A stretch of 64,000 nucleotides of DNA. Source: Dipetalonema caudispina. Taxonomy: Eukaryota > Nematoda > Chromadorea > Rhabditida > Onchocercidae. The notes under the pieces were generated by a model. The model was not told the origin of the DNA. It ran no database searches and saw only the letters and a list, made by a program, of their open reading frames with translations. Position 1 is the first letter of the stretch; every line of letters starts with the position of its first letter. Positions 39,601-54,600 of this stretch are shown piece by piece. Location of the stretch: contig JABVXV010000083.1 of NCBI GenBank assembly GCA_013365325.1, positions 62,001 through 126,000 on the forward strand, read 5' to 3'. Made by a program: the position numbers and the translations under genes.

Positions 39601-42600
39601 TTGATTCATTAAACTTTACACCACAGATAATTGTGCTTCATCCAACAATCGTCTTAGCATGTTGATGTTGGATTTCCTTTTCCGAGGTCAACATTATCAT
39701 TTTCTACAAGGCAATACTTGAGATGATTAACGATCAAAATGACAACATTATATAGCCTGGGAACATTATTGGATGGGTATTTTAGTCCAGATGCAAATTA
39801 TGTGTATTTACTGCTTTGTGCATACATTCTTCCATACCGCTCAAATTTTTTTCCTGTTCAGCTTTCATGCCTTACAACGATCCTCCATATTGGAGATTGT
39901 TGATGATGTATTATTTGAGACTAAAAGCCTTGGCTAAAGCTCATTTAGCTTATAATTAAATTTTTATCCGATTCTTATGACTTTCATTTTTAGTCTCCTG
40001 GGCACTCGAAAATAGAAACTAGTCTTAAAGAATGTGACACCTATGAAAGTTGTCAGCATATCTGTTAACAATCATAGTAATGAGTCATTATAAGAATCAA
40101 ACTTTTCATAATTTTAAATAACTACCAAGAGTGTCACATATTTGTGATAATGCGGGAAATTCACATTTATGACAGCACTATCATAATTGAATGGCTTTGT
40201 CGGGAGGGTAAGATGGTGATTAATAAGATGTAAAATGATGCCGATGGTTGTCTCGGTTACCGGCAGCTAATATATATAGCTGAATCAGATAGAGTTAAAA
40301 TCAAAATCAATTAGAATAAAACAAAAAAGGCAGTGATAATCATACATCCTAAGAAGTACCTTATTGATATTTAGAACTATGGACAAATTAATATATCGAA
40401 TTCTTAGATTCGGGAAAACATAAATTGTGAAAATTATGTTTTACATACAATCATGAGTGGAAGTTCAATTAGAATAAGTAATTTAAATTGAAAAGAAAGA
40501 TTGTTTGTAATTTACAAAGTAAGTTTTTCCAATTTGTAATATTCGTTTATTTTGAAACAGTTATCTGCAAAGGACAAAAGAGAGAGAGAGGGAGAGAGAG
40601 AGAGAGAGAGAGAGCGAATAGGCTATCATACCATAACTCTGTTCATCAATTTAAATGATTGCTATAGAATTATCGGCTATTTACAAGTAACATTCTACAA
40701 ATTGCTTTTTTACATTCTTTAATATTTTGTGAAATTTATGATTTCTCTTCTTATTTATGATTAAATCTTTACAATTTACAATTATTTCCGATTACTATCT
40801 TTCATTTATAATATTCTTTTTTTTTCCCAATTGTTTTTTTTTTTCTTTCTCTTTCTTAAAGTTTTAATATAGATTGAATGAGCTTAGATTGTTTCATATT
40901 GATGTAACCTTTGATTGAAAAGCTTTCATATTTCATCATCATAATCTATTGCTTCATTTATATATCAAAATTATTCCAACTTTTGATGACATCTTCTGCT
41001 GCTAAATGCAAAAGTCAAATGCGATAGATGTGGGAAAGAAGGTTAAAGGTGAATGAAAGGTTGTAAAGTGCATTCATTGCATATAAATTAATGGACATAA
41101 TGACATTTAACTGCAATAGAATCGGTCAAAGAAACAGAAACTAACTGATGGAACGACGTTAAAATATTTGGCTAAATTTTGGTCCGTAATTTAGCTTTAA
41201 AGATAGGGAAGATTTTATATTGTTATATTAGTTATCATTTGTTTTTGTTGTATTTTTCATTTTTTCACTCATTTAATTAATTTTTTCCCAAGATTAAATA
41301 TTAAATTATATCTTAAATTTTATCCTTGTGAATCAATCTCTCTCACCTCCTCCTCCTCCTCCTCTGAAATCACGTTTTAATTCACCGACAGGGTTGTGAG
41401 ATTTGATATCCAACACTATTGTAATTTTATCTGCTGCCATTAAAACTATCCTGAAAATTTGCTTAATCATTTTTATAGATTGAATTGGTCGAATTTTTTG
41501 GACGCACTCAGATAGCCATTCACTTGTTGTCTTTTTTAATTTCTTCTTTTGCTTTGTTAAAACTGGTTTTTGTGAGTTGTAAATTTATAATTAATTTACA
41601 GAACAGCAACAAATACCAAGTTTCAACTGTTTGATCAATCCTTCCCATATTTTCTCCTAGAATTCATCTTTCTCGTTTTCCACATTCAGATATGCTATAT
41701 CTATTCTTCCAATCTAAAAAATTATTCTATCATTTCAACTCCAATTTGTAAACATGCCTAGAATATATACATTCGAGATATTTTCCACTATTATTATCTA
41801 TTTCAGATACATTTATTTTGTATTAATTCAATTTTTTTATTTTAAAATATTTTATTGGTAAGATGGAGGTAAAAAAAAAGAAATACATGAAAAGAGTGGT
41901 AATAAATATCAAAACGATACATTTTTGAGAAGTGCATAATGAAATGATGGCATGGCATTCCATCCTTTTTCCGATCGAATAGCAAAAATTTGTTGAAGTT
42001 CTTCGATTGAACAAAAAAAATTTTTGTTTTTTTTTTCTCAACAAATGGGTAGTTTTTTTTTTTTTTAACAGAAAATGACATTTTACATTTTGTGCCGTTT
42101 TTCCAAGATGCTTTCATAAATGAAGCTTTTTCTTTTTTGGAAAGAAATTTTATTCCTGCTAGTGGCATTTTTTTGATTTTCAAATGCTATAGCATCTGTT
42201 TCGATTTGGTTGAAGATGGAAATTCATCTTTTCAGTTAGTTTGAATTAGACATTCGCCTAAAATTTAGACCTGGATTGAATTGAAGAAGCTCCAGGGACA
42301 TTTTATCCCCAAAACGGGTAGAATTTAACTGCAGAACCGTTTTAACTTATTGTGAATTATGTTTCTTTTTTTTTTTTTTTGTTTTTTTCTTTCCCCTCTT
42401 TTCCCCTTTCTCCATTCTCTCCCCAGGTCATTTGAAAGGATTTTTCGATATATGTAGCATTTTTTCAAATATTAGCCCGTAAATGTAAATGTAATGAATA
42501 TTGGAATTGGTTAATAATAGCTCTTTACACAACAATGATTATGATTATTGATAAAAGTATTATTATTGTTATTAGTGATAGATTATCATTTCCATTTTCC

Positions 42601-43646
42601 TTCGCAACACTTAATTTGTTTATTACTATGGTGATTTTTCCTTGTTTAAAGACTTCTTTTTTTTTTTTTTTTTTTATAAATTGTGAGACGTCTTGAGTAA
42701 TTTCAAAATTTAAAGTCGATGCAATAGCTGTAAAACTATTAATAGTACTTTATTTGTTAAAATCTTTTCTAAATCAAACAAGTAAATTTTATGTAATTAC
42801 AATTACCTTCAAACTACCTCTATTAATGATCATAGTACTTATATTATATTTACCTGGAAAGCAGATTGGAAAAAAAAAGGAACTATAATAAACAATTTGG
42901 TCTAGGAAAAGAACTTTGTCGATCAGTGACCTTGTTTACCATTTACAATTTAGTAGTATTTTGCAGAAATGATCAACTCTGTTGATTTATTCATAAATGC
43001 AAACATCTGTGTATAAATTAATATGAATAAATTTTAACATTGAGATTTTACATAGTTGAAGAAATCACCTTTATCATGTAAAGAATCCATTACATCTCAT
43101 TTGAATTTATAATTGTTCCATTTTCCTGACTTCATCATTCAACGATAAAATTTCTATTTGGTAAATTATGAATTCATAGAATTTAGCCACTGATTTTTAA
43201 AGTTTTTAAAAACAATTTTTTTCCCTTTTTTTTTTTTTTATTTTTTTATTTTTTTGACAGCGAACAATTTCTATTAATTACATTCTGTGTCTTAGGAATA
43301 TCTCTGTCTACCATAGTTGTAAAAAAGTGGAAATTACATTTGCTTAGTAAATCTTATATTATCTTTTAGCTTGATCATGTAGACAAATGAAATTGAATAC
43401 TGCTAGTTAGTTCATTTGGTAGATAATGAAATGGTATTTTGAACTCTCCACAGATAAGTAAGTATTTAGAGAAAAAAAAAAAAATTGAAAGTGAAAACCC
43501 TTGGGGTAAATGTTGCTTTCATTTTTCCAGGAATATTCTTTTTTTTTTTTCTTTTTTTCAATTCTCATCATCATTTTTATTATTTGAGAATAGTTTCATT
43601 TTGTTCTCATTTTTTTTTTTTTTTTTTTTTTTTAAAAGTTATTTCG

Positions 43647-43688
<42 letters not shown>

Positions 43689-45974
43689 TTCCCGAAAGTA
43701 GGAGTTTTATCCTTTCGTCCATTTTCAATTTTTTGGGGGCAATTCATTATCAGCCATTCCCTTGTTCATCGCTTTGTCTCAGTTTTTTTTTTTTTTTTTC
43801 CTCACTATTTCTTCGTTGTATTGAATTTATATCATTATCATTAACGATATCCTTTCTTGTTTAGTAAAGTTAAAATATTTAATTTGAAGTAATAATTGGT
43901 AAACATTTTAATTTATTACAAAATTTCCTGCTATAGGAAAGAATATGATACTTATTAGCAGAGAAGCTTTAAGGAAATTATCGGAACGAACAATTGCTTC
44001 AGTTCTCCAAATGTTAAATATAAGTGTTTAAAATTTTTTAAATGGAAATACTGTAATTATTTATTTGAATTTCATCATATTTTCTATATATCATTGGAAA
44101 ACAATGCGATATTTGGGAAGAATAATTTCTTAGGGAATGAAATATTTAGTAATAGTTTTCTTTTACTATAATTATATTATATTGTATGTTTACAGATATG
44201 AACACTCTATCAGTTTTAGATTTATGATACTAATCGTTTTTGATGTGATGAGAATTAGGATGTGGTTTGTTTCGATCAGATAATAGGCCATTTGACACGA
44301 ATTTGTGGGAATTGGAAATTGTTATGATTAATAAAATAGAGAAGTGATTATTTTCAAAAATGAAATTGGCCAAACTATCCATCCTATTGATGATGATGAT
44401 GATGAGACGGATTATGGCCATTAATTGTTATTTCAAATGTCTAATGACATCAACTTCGAAATTTTTTTAGTGATTGCTTCCATTTGTTATCATTAGGATT
44501 ATGCGCTTATCGAAGCGAAATATAGCAGCAGGAAGGCAGGCCTATGAGTGTATTTCACAATGTCAGTTGTCAGTTAGTTCTTTTAAATTTATTCCTTACT
44601 TAATTTTTAACAGTTATTTTCACAATCTTTTTAAAGCTTTCTATAAGGAAAGTTTTCTTTTTTTTTTTTTTGCTTCTTATTGCAATGAAAGTTAACATAA
44701 ATAAATCGGAATAACAAACTTTTTCCTTTTTTTTTTTTTTTTTTTTTTTTGAAAAATTCTGACTCTTTCATGAAGCGATGACAAGTAGTTATTGGGAAAT
44801 TGTTAATGCTCTATGCTTCATTTTACTTATTTTTTCCTGGAATGATGTTAATTTTAATTGCATTTTCATTAAATTTGAGCAGAAATTATCTAAGCTGTTT
44901 AATTTAAGCATAAAAAATTTTCCAAAAGTTTGGATGAAATCTAGACTATATGTGAAAATATTCTTATTTTTACATAGATTAAAAAAGTGCTGGTTGTCAG
45001 GTAAAGGTGGAATAACTGGTAGAAGTTCTTTTTGACAAATTGTCATTATGAAGTTCTTTTTTTTTCAAGTTTTTAACAAATTGTCGAGAGAATTTGGCTT
45101 TTCGAAGGCAAAAAGAAAAAAATCACATTTTAAATTAACATTTACGATCTTTTTGCTTCGATTTTAGAATCGTTTTTCTCCTTATTTCTAATTAGTTAAA
45201 GTTTGAAATTTACCCTTCATATAAAAAAAATACGAATAATTTAATTTAACGTTCATTAAATTAAATTATTCTTATTTTATTAATAATTATTATAGAGAAG
45301 TTGATGTTATTGTAGACAACAAATTATTTAGTTCTCTAATTTTTTTTCTTAACATCCAATTCTCTAGTAACGTAGTATGTGAAGGGTAAATTTCAATCCA
45401 AGATCGAAGAGATTTGGCTAAACTCTCTGTGAATGAAAGAATCTGTATTACTTAAGTATTCTGTCGGATATTGACATAATAGCTTCGATTCAATTCGTCT
45501 TTACCGGTAACTACCAGATTATTTCGACAGGGTTGTTTTCAAATGCTTTATTTCGAATACTTTATCAGAGAACAACGATAGGTTTTTTTTTTCCAGAAAA
45601 GATCTCTCTCAGATGAAAATTTCGATGGGTTTTAAAGTCGAAAATTTCTATGTATTTTGATTATAGTAAGACCGATCAATTTATTCTTTATTACTTTAAT
45701 TATTTAATTACCCCCCCACTAAAACTAATTTAAAGGCAAGGAAAACAATTTTCAAGATTATTTTACAGCTGTAGGATAGTTTGATCCTCATCTATCTTCT
45801 TCATCCTCTTTTTCTGCTCACTTGTTAAATAACGCTTGATTTCATTATTTCCTTTTTTGTTGGCAATTTTTTAAAAAACCTGTCGTGATTTAGTAATACG
45901 ATGAATGATTTCTCGTTCATTTGTATGATTGAGGCCAAAATGCATGACCTCGTTGCTGTATTTGTGAAGTACTC

Positions 45975-46005
<31 letters not shown>

Positions 46006-49000
46006 CATTGTTATAATGTTTTCTATCCTGTAGAATTTCACAAATTTCTGTGGAATGTTGCTATTTTTATTTTGCAAAATAGATCAATAAAATTGCTTTA
46101 AATGTAAGCCCTACATTTTACATGAGTAGAATTACATATTATGCTACAGAAAAATACAATTTTGAAAAAATAATTTCAAATGATTGATTTTTTGAAAGTA
46201 ATTAAAAAATTAAATTATGAATCTTAGCATTTATGCAAATTAGTATCTTCAAACATTTTTTAGCTTATTTTTGCTTTGTTTTGGTATTTTTATATTCTCT
46301 CTCAGTGCCTATCTTTCTTTTTTTCTCCCTTATTTTTTTTTTTTTAAAAAATTTTCTAATTTTACTTTTTATTTTGCAACATTCGATTACCTTAATTTTA
46401 CTGCTCTTAAAAATCATCATTTGTTCTTATTCTGAGCCGGTATGATTGGTAGGAACTTTGAGCTCCATGCATATATTAGTAAATTAATAATTTATAACTT
46501 TTATATATTTCAATATTCTACATAACCAGGACTTCTAGAGAGGATATTTTAGAAAACTAAAACACACCTATTGCTATAGTACACTTAAATTTCATTTAAA
46601 ATTATTCCATCATTTTTATTTCATGTAAAAAAAAAAAAAAAAAAACTTTCAACTTTCAATAAAATAATTTTCTTTTAGTTGAAAAAAAAAAAAAAAAAAC
46701 CTTATAATGTCGAAAATGTTATTATGATGGAAAGAAAATTTTTGTAGCATATGAAAAAGTTGTTTACATATTTGAAAATGCTTTTCATCATATATAATTT
46801 TACATTAAACTAAGATTAGTTGAAATAATAATATACCATCGATTTGATAATACAATTTCATTATTCTTTTTGTATAAATTTTTAATAAAAAGAAATTCTA
46901 ATAGAGGGAGGAGGAATTAAAAAAAAAAAAAAAAGCATAAAACATTCCAGAAAATAATTTCCTCCCGACAATTGCGCCTCTATGTTATATGTTTTCCAAC
47001 GAAGGGAAGCATCTAACTATCATCAAAATAAATGAATGTATTGAATGAATATATGATTGGGCGATAGGATAGATAGATGGATGGATAGTTGGATGGATGG
47101 ATGGATGGATGGACGTTGTGATGCCCTTCTCGAAAATTGGTTTTTTTGCTACTGCTTGCTTCTCTTGAAACTATTTCCAAATAACCATTTAATTTCTATA
47201 AAAATTTCCCTCTTTCATTTTTTTTTTTTTATCAACTTAAATTAATCAATATTTATAAATCATGAAATCATCCTTTTTTTTTTTTGAAAAGAAAAAAGAA
47301 AAAAAATAAGTCAAATAGTTATAATTAATGTTGACATGTTATTACTATTTTATATTAGAAGTTATACTTATAATAATTATTATGTTAATACATCTATTAC
47401 AATTATAGTCATTTTTAACAAATTTACACATACATTCTTTCTCTTTTTAGTATTTCAATAAAAATTAATTCCATTTTTTTTAGGTGAAATAAATTTTCTC
47501 TAAAATAAGTAGGCATTTTTCCCATTTTTCCACGGAAATGATTAATTAAATGAACTTCGAACATTTGGTAAATGTTTCCGAATAAAACGTTATTCAGTTA
47601 TCATCAAGTCAACATTAGAAATTTCCCATAACTTCTTCTTATTTCTTTTAATGCAATAATTAAAAGGAATATTGAAAATGGATTGTGACTACAAATATTA
47701 CTTAATATATGTATTTATGGCACTGTCCTGTAAATGATTGTTATGTATCAATTTTGATTTTGAATTTGAATTTAGAAATTTGAGAAATAAAAGTTTTTGA
47801 AGAAAGCTAATTAATTCTAGGAATAGGTACATTTTGCTTTTTAGATAACGTCGGTAAGGAAAAAAAGAAATTATCAAGTGGATTTTTCAAAAAATTCTAG
47901 AATTGAGAGAAAAATATTAAATTAAATAAAAATAGTTAGTAAAGTTAGATATTATCATTTCATCCTGTTTACCCTTTTATATCCTTCTTAAATCAAATTA
48001 ATTGCATTTATTTCAGGTTGTACTTAACGCCAGTATCATTACGACATAATACTTTATCATCGTGTAAACAAACTGGAGCTAGCAGTACATACGATATTGG
48101 AAATAACGACAATAGCAGTACTGATAGTAGCAGTGAGAGACATTGTACAGTTTCAACAAAACAACATTATCATAACAACGTCACGACATCGATTACCATC
48201 CCCTACGACATCAGTCATTCAAAACAACCCTCAACAATTGTACTGCGGAATGCTCAGAAGGTATTATAATTTTTAGTTGAGGTCATTTTATATATTATTA
48301 TGAACTAATTTATGGCAAAGAAAAAAACTCAACATTTTTCTTTCTTTATGTAAAAAAAAAAAGAAAATTTTGTTTCGGTAGATTAACAATTACAAATGCA
48401 TTATTCCATTGACAATTGCATTTATATATGCAAGAAATCTTTCGATCCCACAGATTTATTCTTAAATATTGAGTGATAGATGAAAACCTACCCTTAGGCT
48501 GAAAAATTTACTACTAAAATCCATGAATGCTATTTTTTATTTAGAAAAATTCTCAAGTAAAATTTACGACTTAAGTTTAAAACAGTTTTAGCTTGTAATT
48601 TGAGTGTACTTCAATTTTGCCATTTATCAGAACTTTGAGATATTACACAAAGTTACAAAAAGTATAGTGTGATAGTTTTGTCATTAATGAATGAGCATGA
48701 AATTATTTGAAATATTACAAATTCTAAATTTAATTCTTCAATTGATTTTTTGAATGGATAAAAATAGAAGAATATGATTAACGATTTAAGATTAATTTTT
48801 TTTTTTTTCTCAACTAAAGTAATACTTTATTTGGTAATTGTTATGGAAATATTCATTTATTTTCGTTACTTTTTTTTTTTTTTTTTTTTTTTTTTATAGA
48901 AAACTGATAAAGTAGCGATCGGAGCAATAGTGGCATTTAAACAAAAAAAGCATCTCATCAAAGGATCTCATCCATTCGTGATGACACAGCCAACTGAATG

Positions 49001-51576
49001 CTCTCAAAGTGCCTGCCTCTCCCAAAGTTTGTATTCTTTTCACTTTTCACAATTAGTATATATTTATATAATTTATTTAAAAAGAGAAATTTCTGATAAT
49101 TTCTATGAATTCCATCTCTCTTTTCTGTTAATTTATCTTTGTCCATCCATTATTGAGGTAACAAAATTTTGAAAGTTGAAAATTTGAAAGAAAAAAATTT
49201 AAACTTAATTATTTTTGATGAGAAGAATGAAATGAATAGAGAAATGTAATATTTAAATATGAAAGAGATAAATTAAATTTACTTATTTAAGTATACATAT
49301 CAAAATAAGCAAAAATGTATGGAATAAAAAGATGAGTAATTAAGCAATGATAAGGAGGAAAAATATGAAGAATTGCTATACTAGTTTAATTTTATTTTTA
49401 TACATTCCAATCAAATCAAAACCTGTTTCAAAGCATTATATCGTGATGATGAACTAAGCGATGTTGTTTGACTTATTTTCACGAAATTTTAGACGAATCG
49501 AGAATCACTGATAAAAATTTTTTTAAGATACTTTGTGTTCTTTAAAAAAAAAAGAAAAACATTGAACGGTTATTATATTTGAGTGCAGAGAAATAAGGAT
49601 GAAAAGTAAGAATTACGGCAACATGAAGGGAGGAGGAGGAGGAGGACAGCAGAGAGAAGAAAATTATTTAAAATTTAAAAAGGAAGTATTATGGTTTGCG
49701 CTGAGCAAAAAATTTCATTTATTTTTTTTTTTTTTATCATGTTTTATTGGTGATCATTGAAAAGCTTTGTAAATAGAATGTTCCATTTTAGGATATTTTT
49801 TTTCCTCATTTTAGTAGCAAAGCAATTGAAAAATCTTTTTACAATTTCAATTTCATTTTAATTTCTAAACTTTTGCTCATAATTCAATGAACAAACTATC
49901 GAACATTTAATTGCTATTGATCTTCTGATATTACTTTTCTACCTGTAAATTCTTTTCAACGAATGCATTATCTCCCAACTACTTAGACAAAATTACGAGA
50001 AACGATTGGATGAAACCGACTGTTTGCTGAAGTGATTCATCTACAAATAAATAAGTTCCAAATCCTTGATGTAAACAGTGCACATAAAGAATCAGAAATT
50101 TTTCGTATATATTAGTTTTTAAGTTCAGTTGTAAAATTTTTTCTACATAGAAGAACGTTTTATTTCAATGTTACACGTTAACTTCATATGTTTTATGGGA
50201 AGTTTTGTAATTTGAAGAAATTTCAAGCGTGTTCCATGATCTGAAGAAATTTAAAGTCTTTTTTTTTTTTTCTGTTTATTTCGTTCAGTTGTGTTGTTTA
50301 CATTTCATAAAATTTTTATCCGTTCTTAGCATTCTTCTCCCGTTTCTTTTTTTCTTTCTCATCTTATCAGTAGGAATATCTAAATTCAACTTAGCAAGTT
50401 GATAACCATGATTTGGCTGAAATGAACATTGTAATTTACTCATTGAATTTGATTGAAATTTTGTAATTTTAAATGTAGAATTCTGTTCTGTTAAAAAAAT
50501 TCTGCATCCTTCATCATCTTACATTTTCTTTATAGATCTTCTACCTCCAATACATGAAACGCTAGCATCATTCCGTCAACCTTCGCCATTACTGAATGAA
50601 ACGACAGTATCTGGAAACCATCGTCATCGTCTTCAGAATCAGATGACATCAACAGATGTAGAACGACCTCCTGATAGTTTCGAACGAAATCAACAGCAGC
50701 ACCTCACTGCACAACCAGCTGTTACATCAAAAAATACGACTGTCATGCAGGACGGTGGTGGTAGTGATGCTATCAATAACGATACAATGTACACACAGCA
50801 ACAGATTACGGCGATGGTATCGGATGCTGACTGTATGTACAATCGACGACAACAGCTTGCTACAACGGAACGATCAAATACTATGAATGCTTATCATCAA
50901 GGTTTACATACTGTTTTTCATTTAGTAAATAGTGGAATTAATCGATGTTTGATTCTTTCTGTGCCGTATATACGTGTTTAATACGTATGTATTGTCATAT
51001 TAATTGCATTATTAGGGATGCTACATTATGAGATCATTGCAAATTTAACTTGAAATGTAAATAATATCATTATAATTGTGAAATACATATAGTTAGAATT
51101 CAATATGCGTCGTGTAAATTTTATTGCCACATTTTTTAAAAGCACTAAATTTTATTTAAACTTGTTTCCACCGAAATTTAATATCGAATGATAAATATGC
51201 CGAAAATAAAAAGGAAACAGACATCAATACACAGTTATTTTTTTCAATTATTATGAAAAATTATTTGATCCGTTAACACTGATTTTCGTCGGATATTTAC
51301 TACCACATCTTTTGTTTCCCATTAATATTAGCTAACGTTTAATGCAGATAAGGTGATTTGAGATAATAAGCTTCACTTTTTTTTATTTTGTAACATACAC
51401 TGTTCAAAATATTACTTGCTGAAAAAATAAAACTCGAACAAGTTAGATTAAACTGTATTCCCCACGAAATTTATTATTTGCTTTTTTAACATTAACAAAT
51501 TTAGAGCATTTTGCATTTATTTATCAGTTTGAAATCAAGATTTATTTTTCAAGGCAATTTTCAAATTTAAGTTTTC

Positions 51577-51607
<31 letters not shown>

Positions 51608-54600
51608 ATTTATCGCAACTGCATTGCAGACTTAACAACAGAATTGATACCAGTGACCACCGCCGCCGATAATAATAATGATCATCCCGATGAACAGCAC
51701 TATTATACTGCAAGAACGACGGGTGCCCGTCACCAGCAACATTTTATACATGATGATTACACGCCATCAGGTCTTTGTAAGTTCTAATTTCGAGAATCTT
51801 CAAAATTTACCGATAAATCCAATTGAAGAATGGATAGGGGGAAAATTACCATGAAGTTTCCTATGTTATTTAATCATTTTATAACCGTTTTACCCATAAT
51901 ATTTGTGGTACAAAGGAATGCTATACGATATAAAATATGTGTTCGAAAAAAAGAAAAAAAAAACGGGATTTTGTATTATTTTGTTTGAGGCTAAGATTAT
52001 AACATTTTCACCTTGGTGGAAAATGGTTAAAAAAATAGAATTGTACCACAATAGTTATTGCAACTAATATGAAATACTTCAATGAACTGAAACATGCCTT
52101 TAAAATTGAGGGACATTTAAATATATAGTGATAGCCTTTTTTAAATATGCATATTAATCACATATCTTATTTGATATGTTAGCATCTTATGATAGCTCTT
52201 TGGTTTTAAAAGATTTACTTTTTTTTTTTAGTTTTTTACGCTGTTTTTTTTTTAACATTTTTGGAGTGATTTGCTGCAGATATATCGGAATTTCAACATA
52301 ATCCAATTGTTCATTTCTAATGTAGGAAAGAGGAGATGTTACATTGACAAAATAATGCAAAAATTTGATTTTCTATATATTTCAGTTTTTTTAAAATTGA
52401 TTTTTAATTTTGTTCTTGTCTTATCTAGCACTAACTATGATTTCATTGCATTTTTCGAGATAAGTTAGTGATTTGTGTTCTCATTTACCTAACCTATGCC
52501 TTTTTTTTTAATTTATTCATCTATGCATTCAAAAACAACTTAACAGCTATCGGCATGAAGGAATAGATTAACGTTAGCCTCTTTCGAAAAGTTAACCGAA
52601 ATATCCAATATATCCTTAGCTTGTTGCTACAACAAAATTAGAGCTATGATAGGATAATTCTTTTATAATTGATATCATTGACATGTCATATTTATGATAG
52701 CTTCTAACTTTTACTAGGCATTGCAAAATCAGATGATATATCCCATATTATCTCTTATATTAACTGGTCATTGCTAGGAAAGCAATTATTGGAAATAATT
52801 AAATAACAATGAATATTAGTAATATGTATAAATTACCTGCTTGGTATTTGATGTGTGACAAAAAATATTGTTGAGTATTTTATCTGATGAAAATAATGTC
52901 GTTTATATGGTAGCATATCCTTTTTGTTGACAGTAGTTTAATAAATTTACGGTAAGTAATTTAGACAGAGGACCTTAAGAGTAGGTCGTTTGACGGATAG
53001 TCACGATTTTATTCATTGAATTCAACCATTTAAAGTGATGAAAAGTTTTCAATGAGATATATTTAAAGAGTTTTTACTCTTATATTCTTGTGTATTTCAG
53101 CTGTTGAATATGCAAGAAATGATGTTTGACCTTTCAGATGAATATTTTCGAATGTGTAGCAATTACAAACTGATATAATAATAGTAATAGTAGCTGGGTA
53201 GTAGTTTGGACTGCTAGGATGGTAAATTCATCACCATGGTGATAAGCAACATAGTAGTCGTTGATTTATGTTTGTATTAGTTATCATTACTTTAAATAAT
53301 TAATTTGCACTTTTCTAACTTTTTCTTCAACTACCTTAAAGATTTCTACATGCCTGATTATTCAGAAAAGGTGCTTCATATTCTCCTACACTTCAAATCC
53401 TCTTTACCGGTCAATATCGTCATCATAAACTGCAATGTTAAATATAGCATAGAGAGAATGGAAGTGAAGAGTTGGCAATTGATTGTAACGTAGAAAACAT
53501 ATTTTAAATTTCAATAGTCTACGAAAAAATTATCAATTATCCTTTCAATACTTCCAAGTAATATTAGGAATGTTTTGCTGAAAAGAGAAGAAATTATGAG
53601 ATGAGAAGAACATAAGATAGCTAGATATTTTTTTATTTCTTTAAAAAACAAATCTTACATTCTTACTATGATGGCTTAAAGTGAAATTTCAAGCTTTTGA
53701 AAGTGTTATATTTCTTATCATCTCTTCCATACAGCCTCTGAAATTATTAATATGTTCTTTAATTCATCTGGCAAACAGATATCTATGTTATGTGAAATAA
53801 TCATATCATATTCTTTTAACTTTTAAGATTCATGTGAATTTATTCTTTATTTCAGCTCAACAACAGCAGATGCTGATGAATGCACGAAATGCAACAACAT
53901 TGGCTGAAAAATTGCCTGGATTACAAGGACAAACTTGTCAATTTATCAATGCTACTGGAGCTGATCACAACGGTGGGACAGGTTGATTATTTTCAAATCG
54001 ATTTAGATTAAACTTTACGACATCAAGTATTGTGACTTCATGTTTAAATTTTATGAATTTGATGTTGCAAAAACGTTTGTAACAAGTAACTTTCTACCTA
54101 TACAGAGTGTTGATAACAACTTCACCTGATTTGAATGTTTGCATGCCTTATTTTGTAGACATGCTTTATACACATTCTTGAATATGCTAAGTAACTCAGC
54201 ACTTGATTAGGAAAGCAAGAAATTATCGAAGAATCAATTGCAGGATCGTACTTGGTAGTGAATCAACAGTCTATTGGTGCTTGTGATTATCTTGACAATA
54301 ACTTAAGCAGTAGCGGTAGCAGTATCGACAATGTGGTACCATGCTCAAAGGTTACAGGTTCATTGGTAACAAACGTGAAACAGCATGAGCCACAACATGT
54401 AACATGTGTGTTTAGTAGTGGTAATACTAATGGAATGAACAGAGATATTGATGAGGATGGAACAAAACTACAACGATTCTACACCAGCTCACGGAATGTC
54501 ACCTTACAAGGTCTGCAACCTGACAAGAGATTTGTCCCTTCTCCTAGTGTAAGTACTGCTATTGCCAATTAAGGTCGATGGCTTTTTGAGAAGATCATAA

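Larger units (their letters stand above)
34954..48016. other. Third intron of the zinc-finger gene (13 kb)
   Basis: No exon on either strand could be supported. It is dominated by AT-rich DNA and many T homopolymers on the coding strand. Simple repeats are AG at 40579-40614, CT at 43656-43680 and GGAT at 47064-47112. A poly(A)-tail-like block lies at 46658-46699. A higher-complexity patch at about 38925-39060 is unexplained. Confidence 0.5.

Noticed and set aside
43439..43864. 141- and 119-codon + frames rich in Phe and Ser
   Set aside because: They arise from T homopolymers and a CT microsatellite in an intron, with no splice logic.
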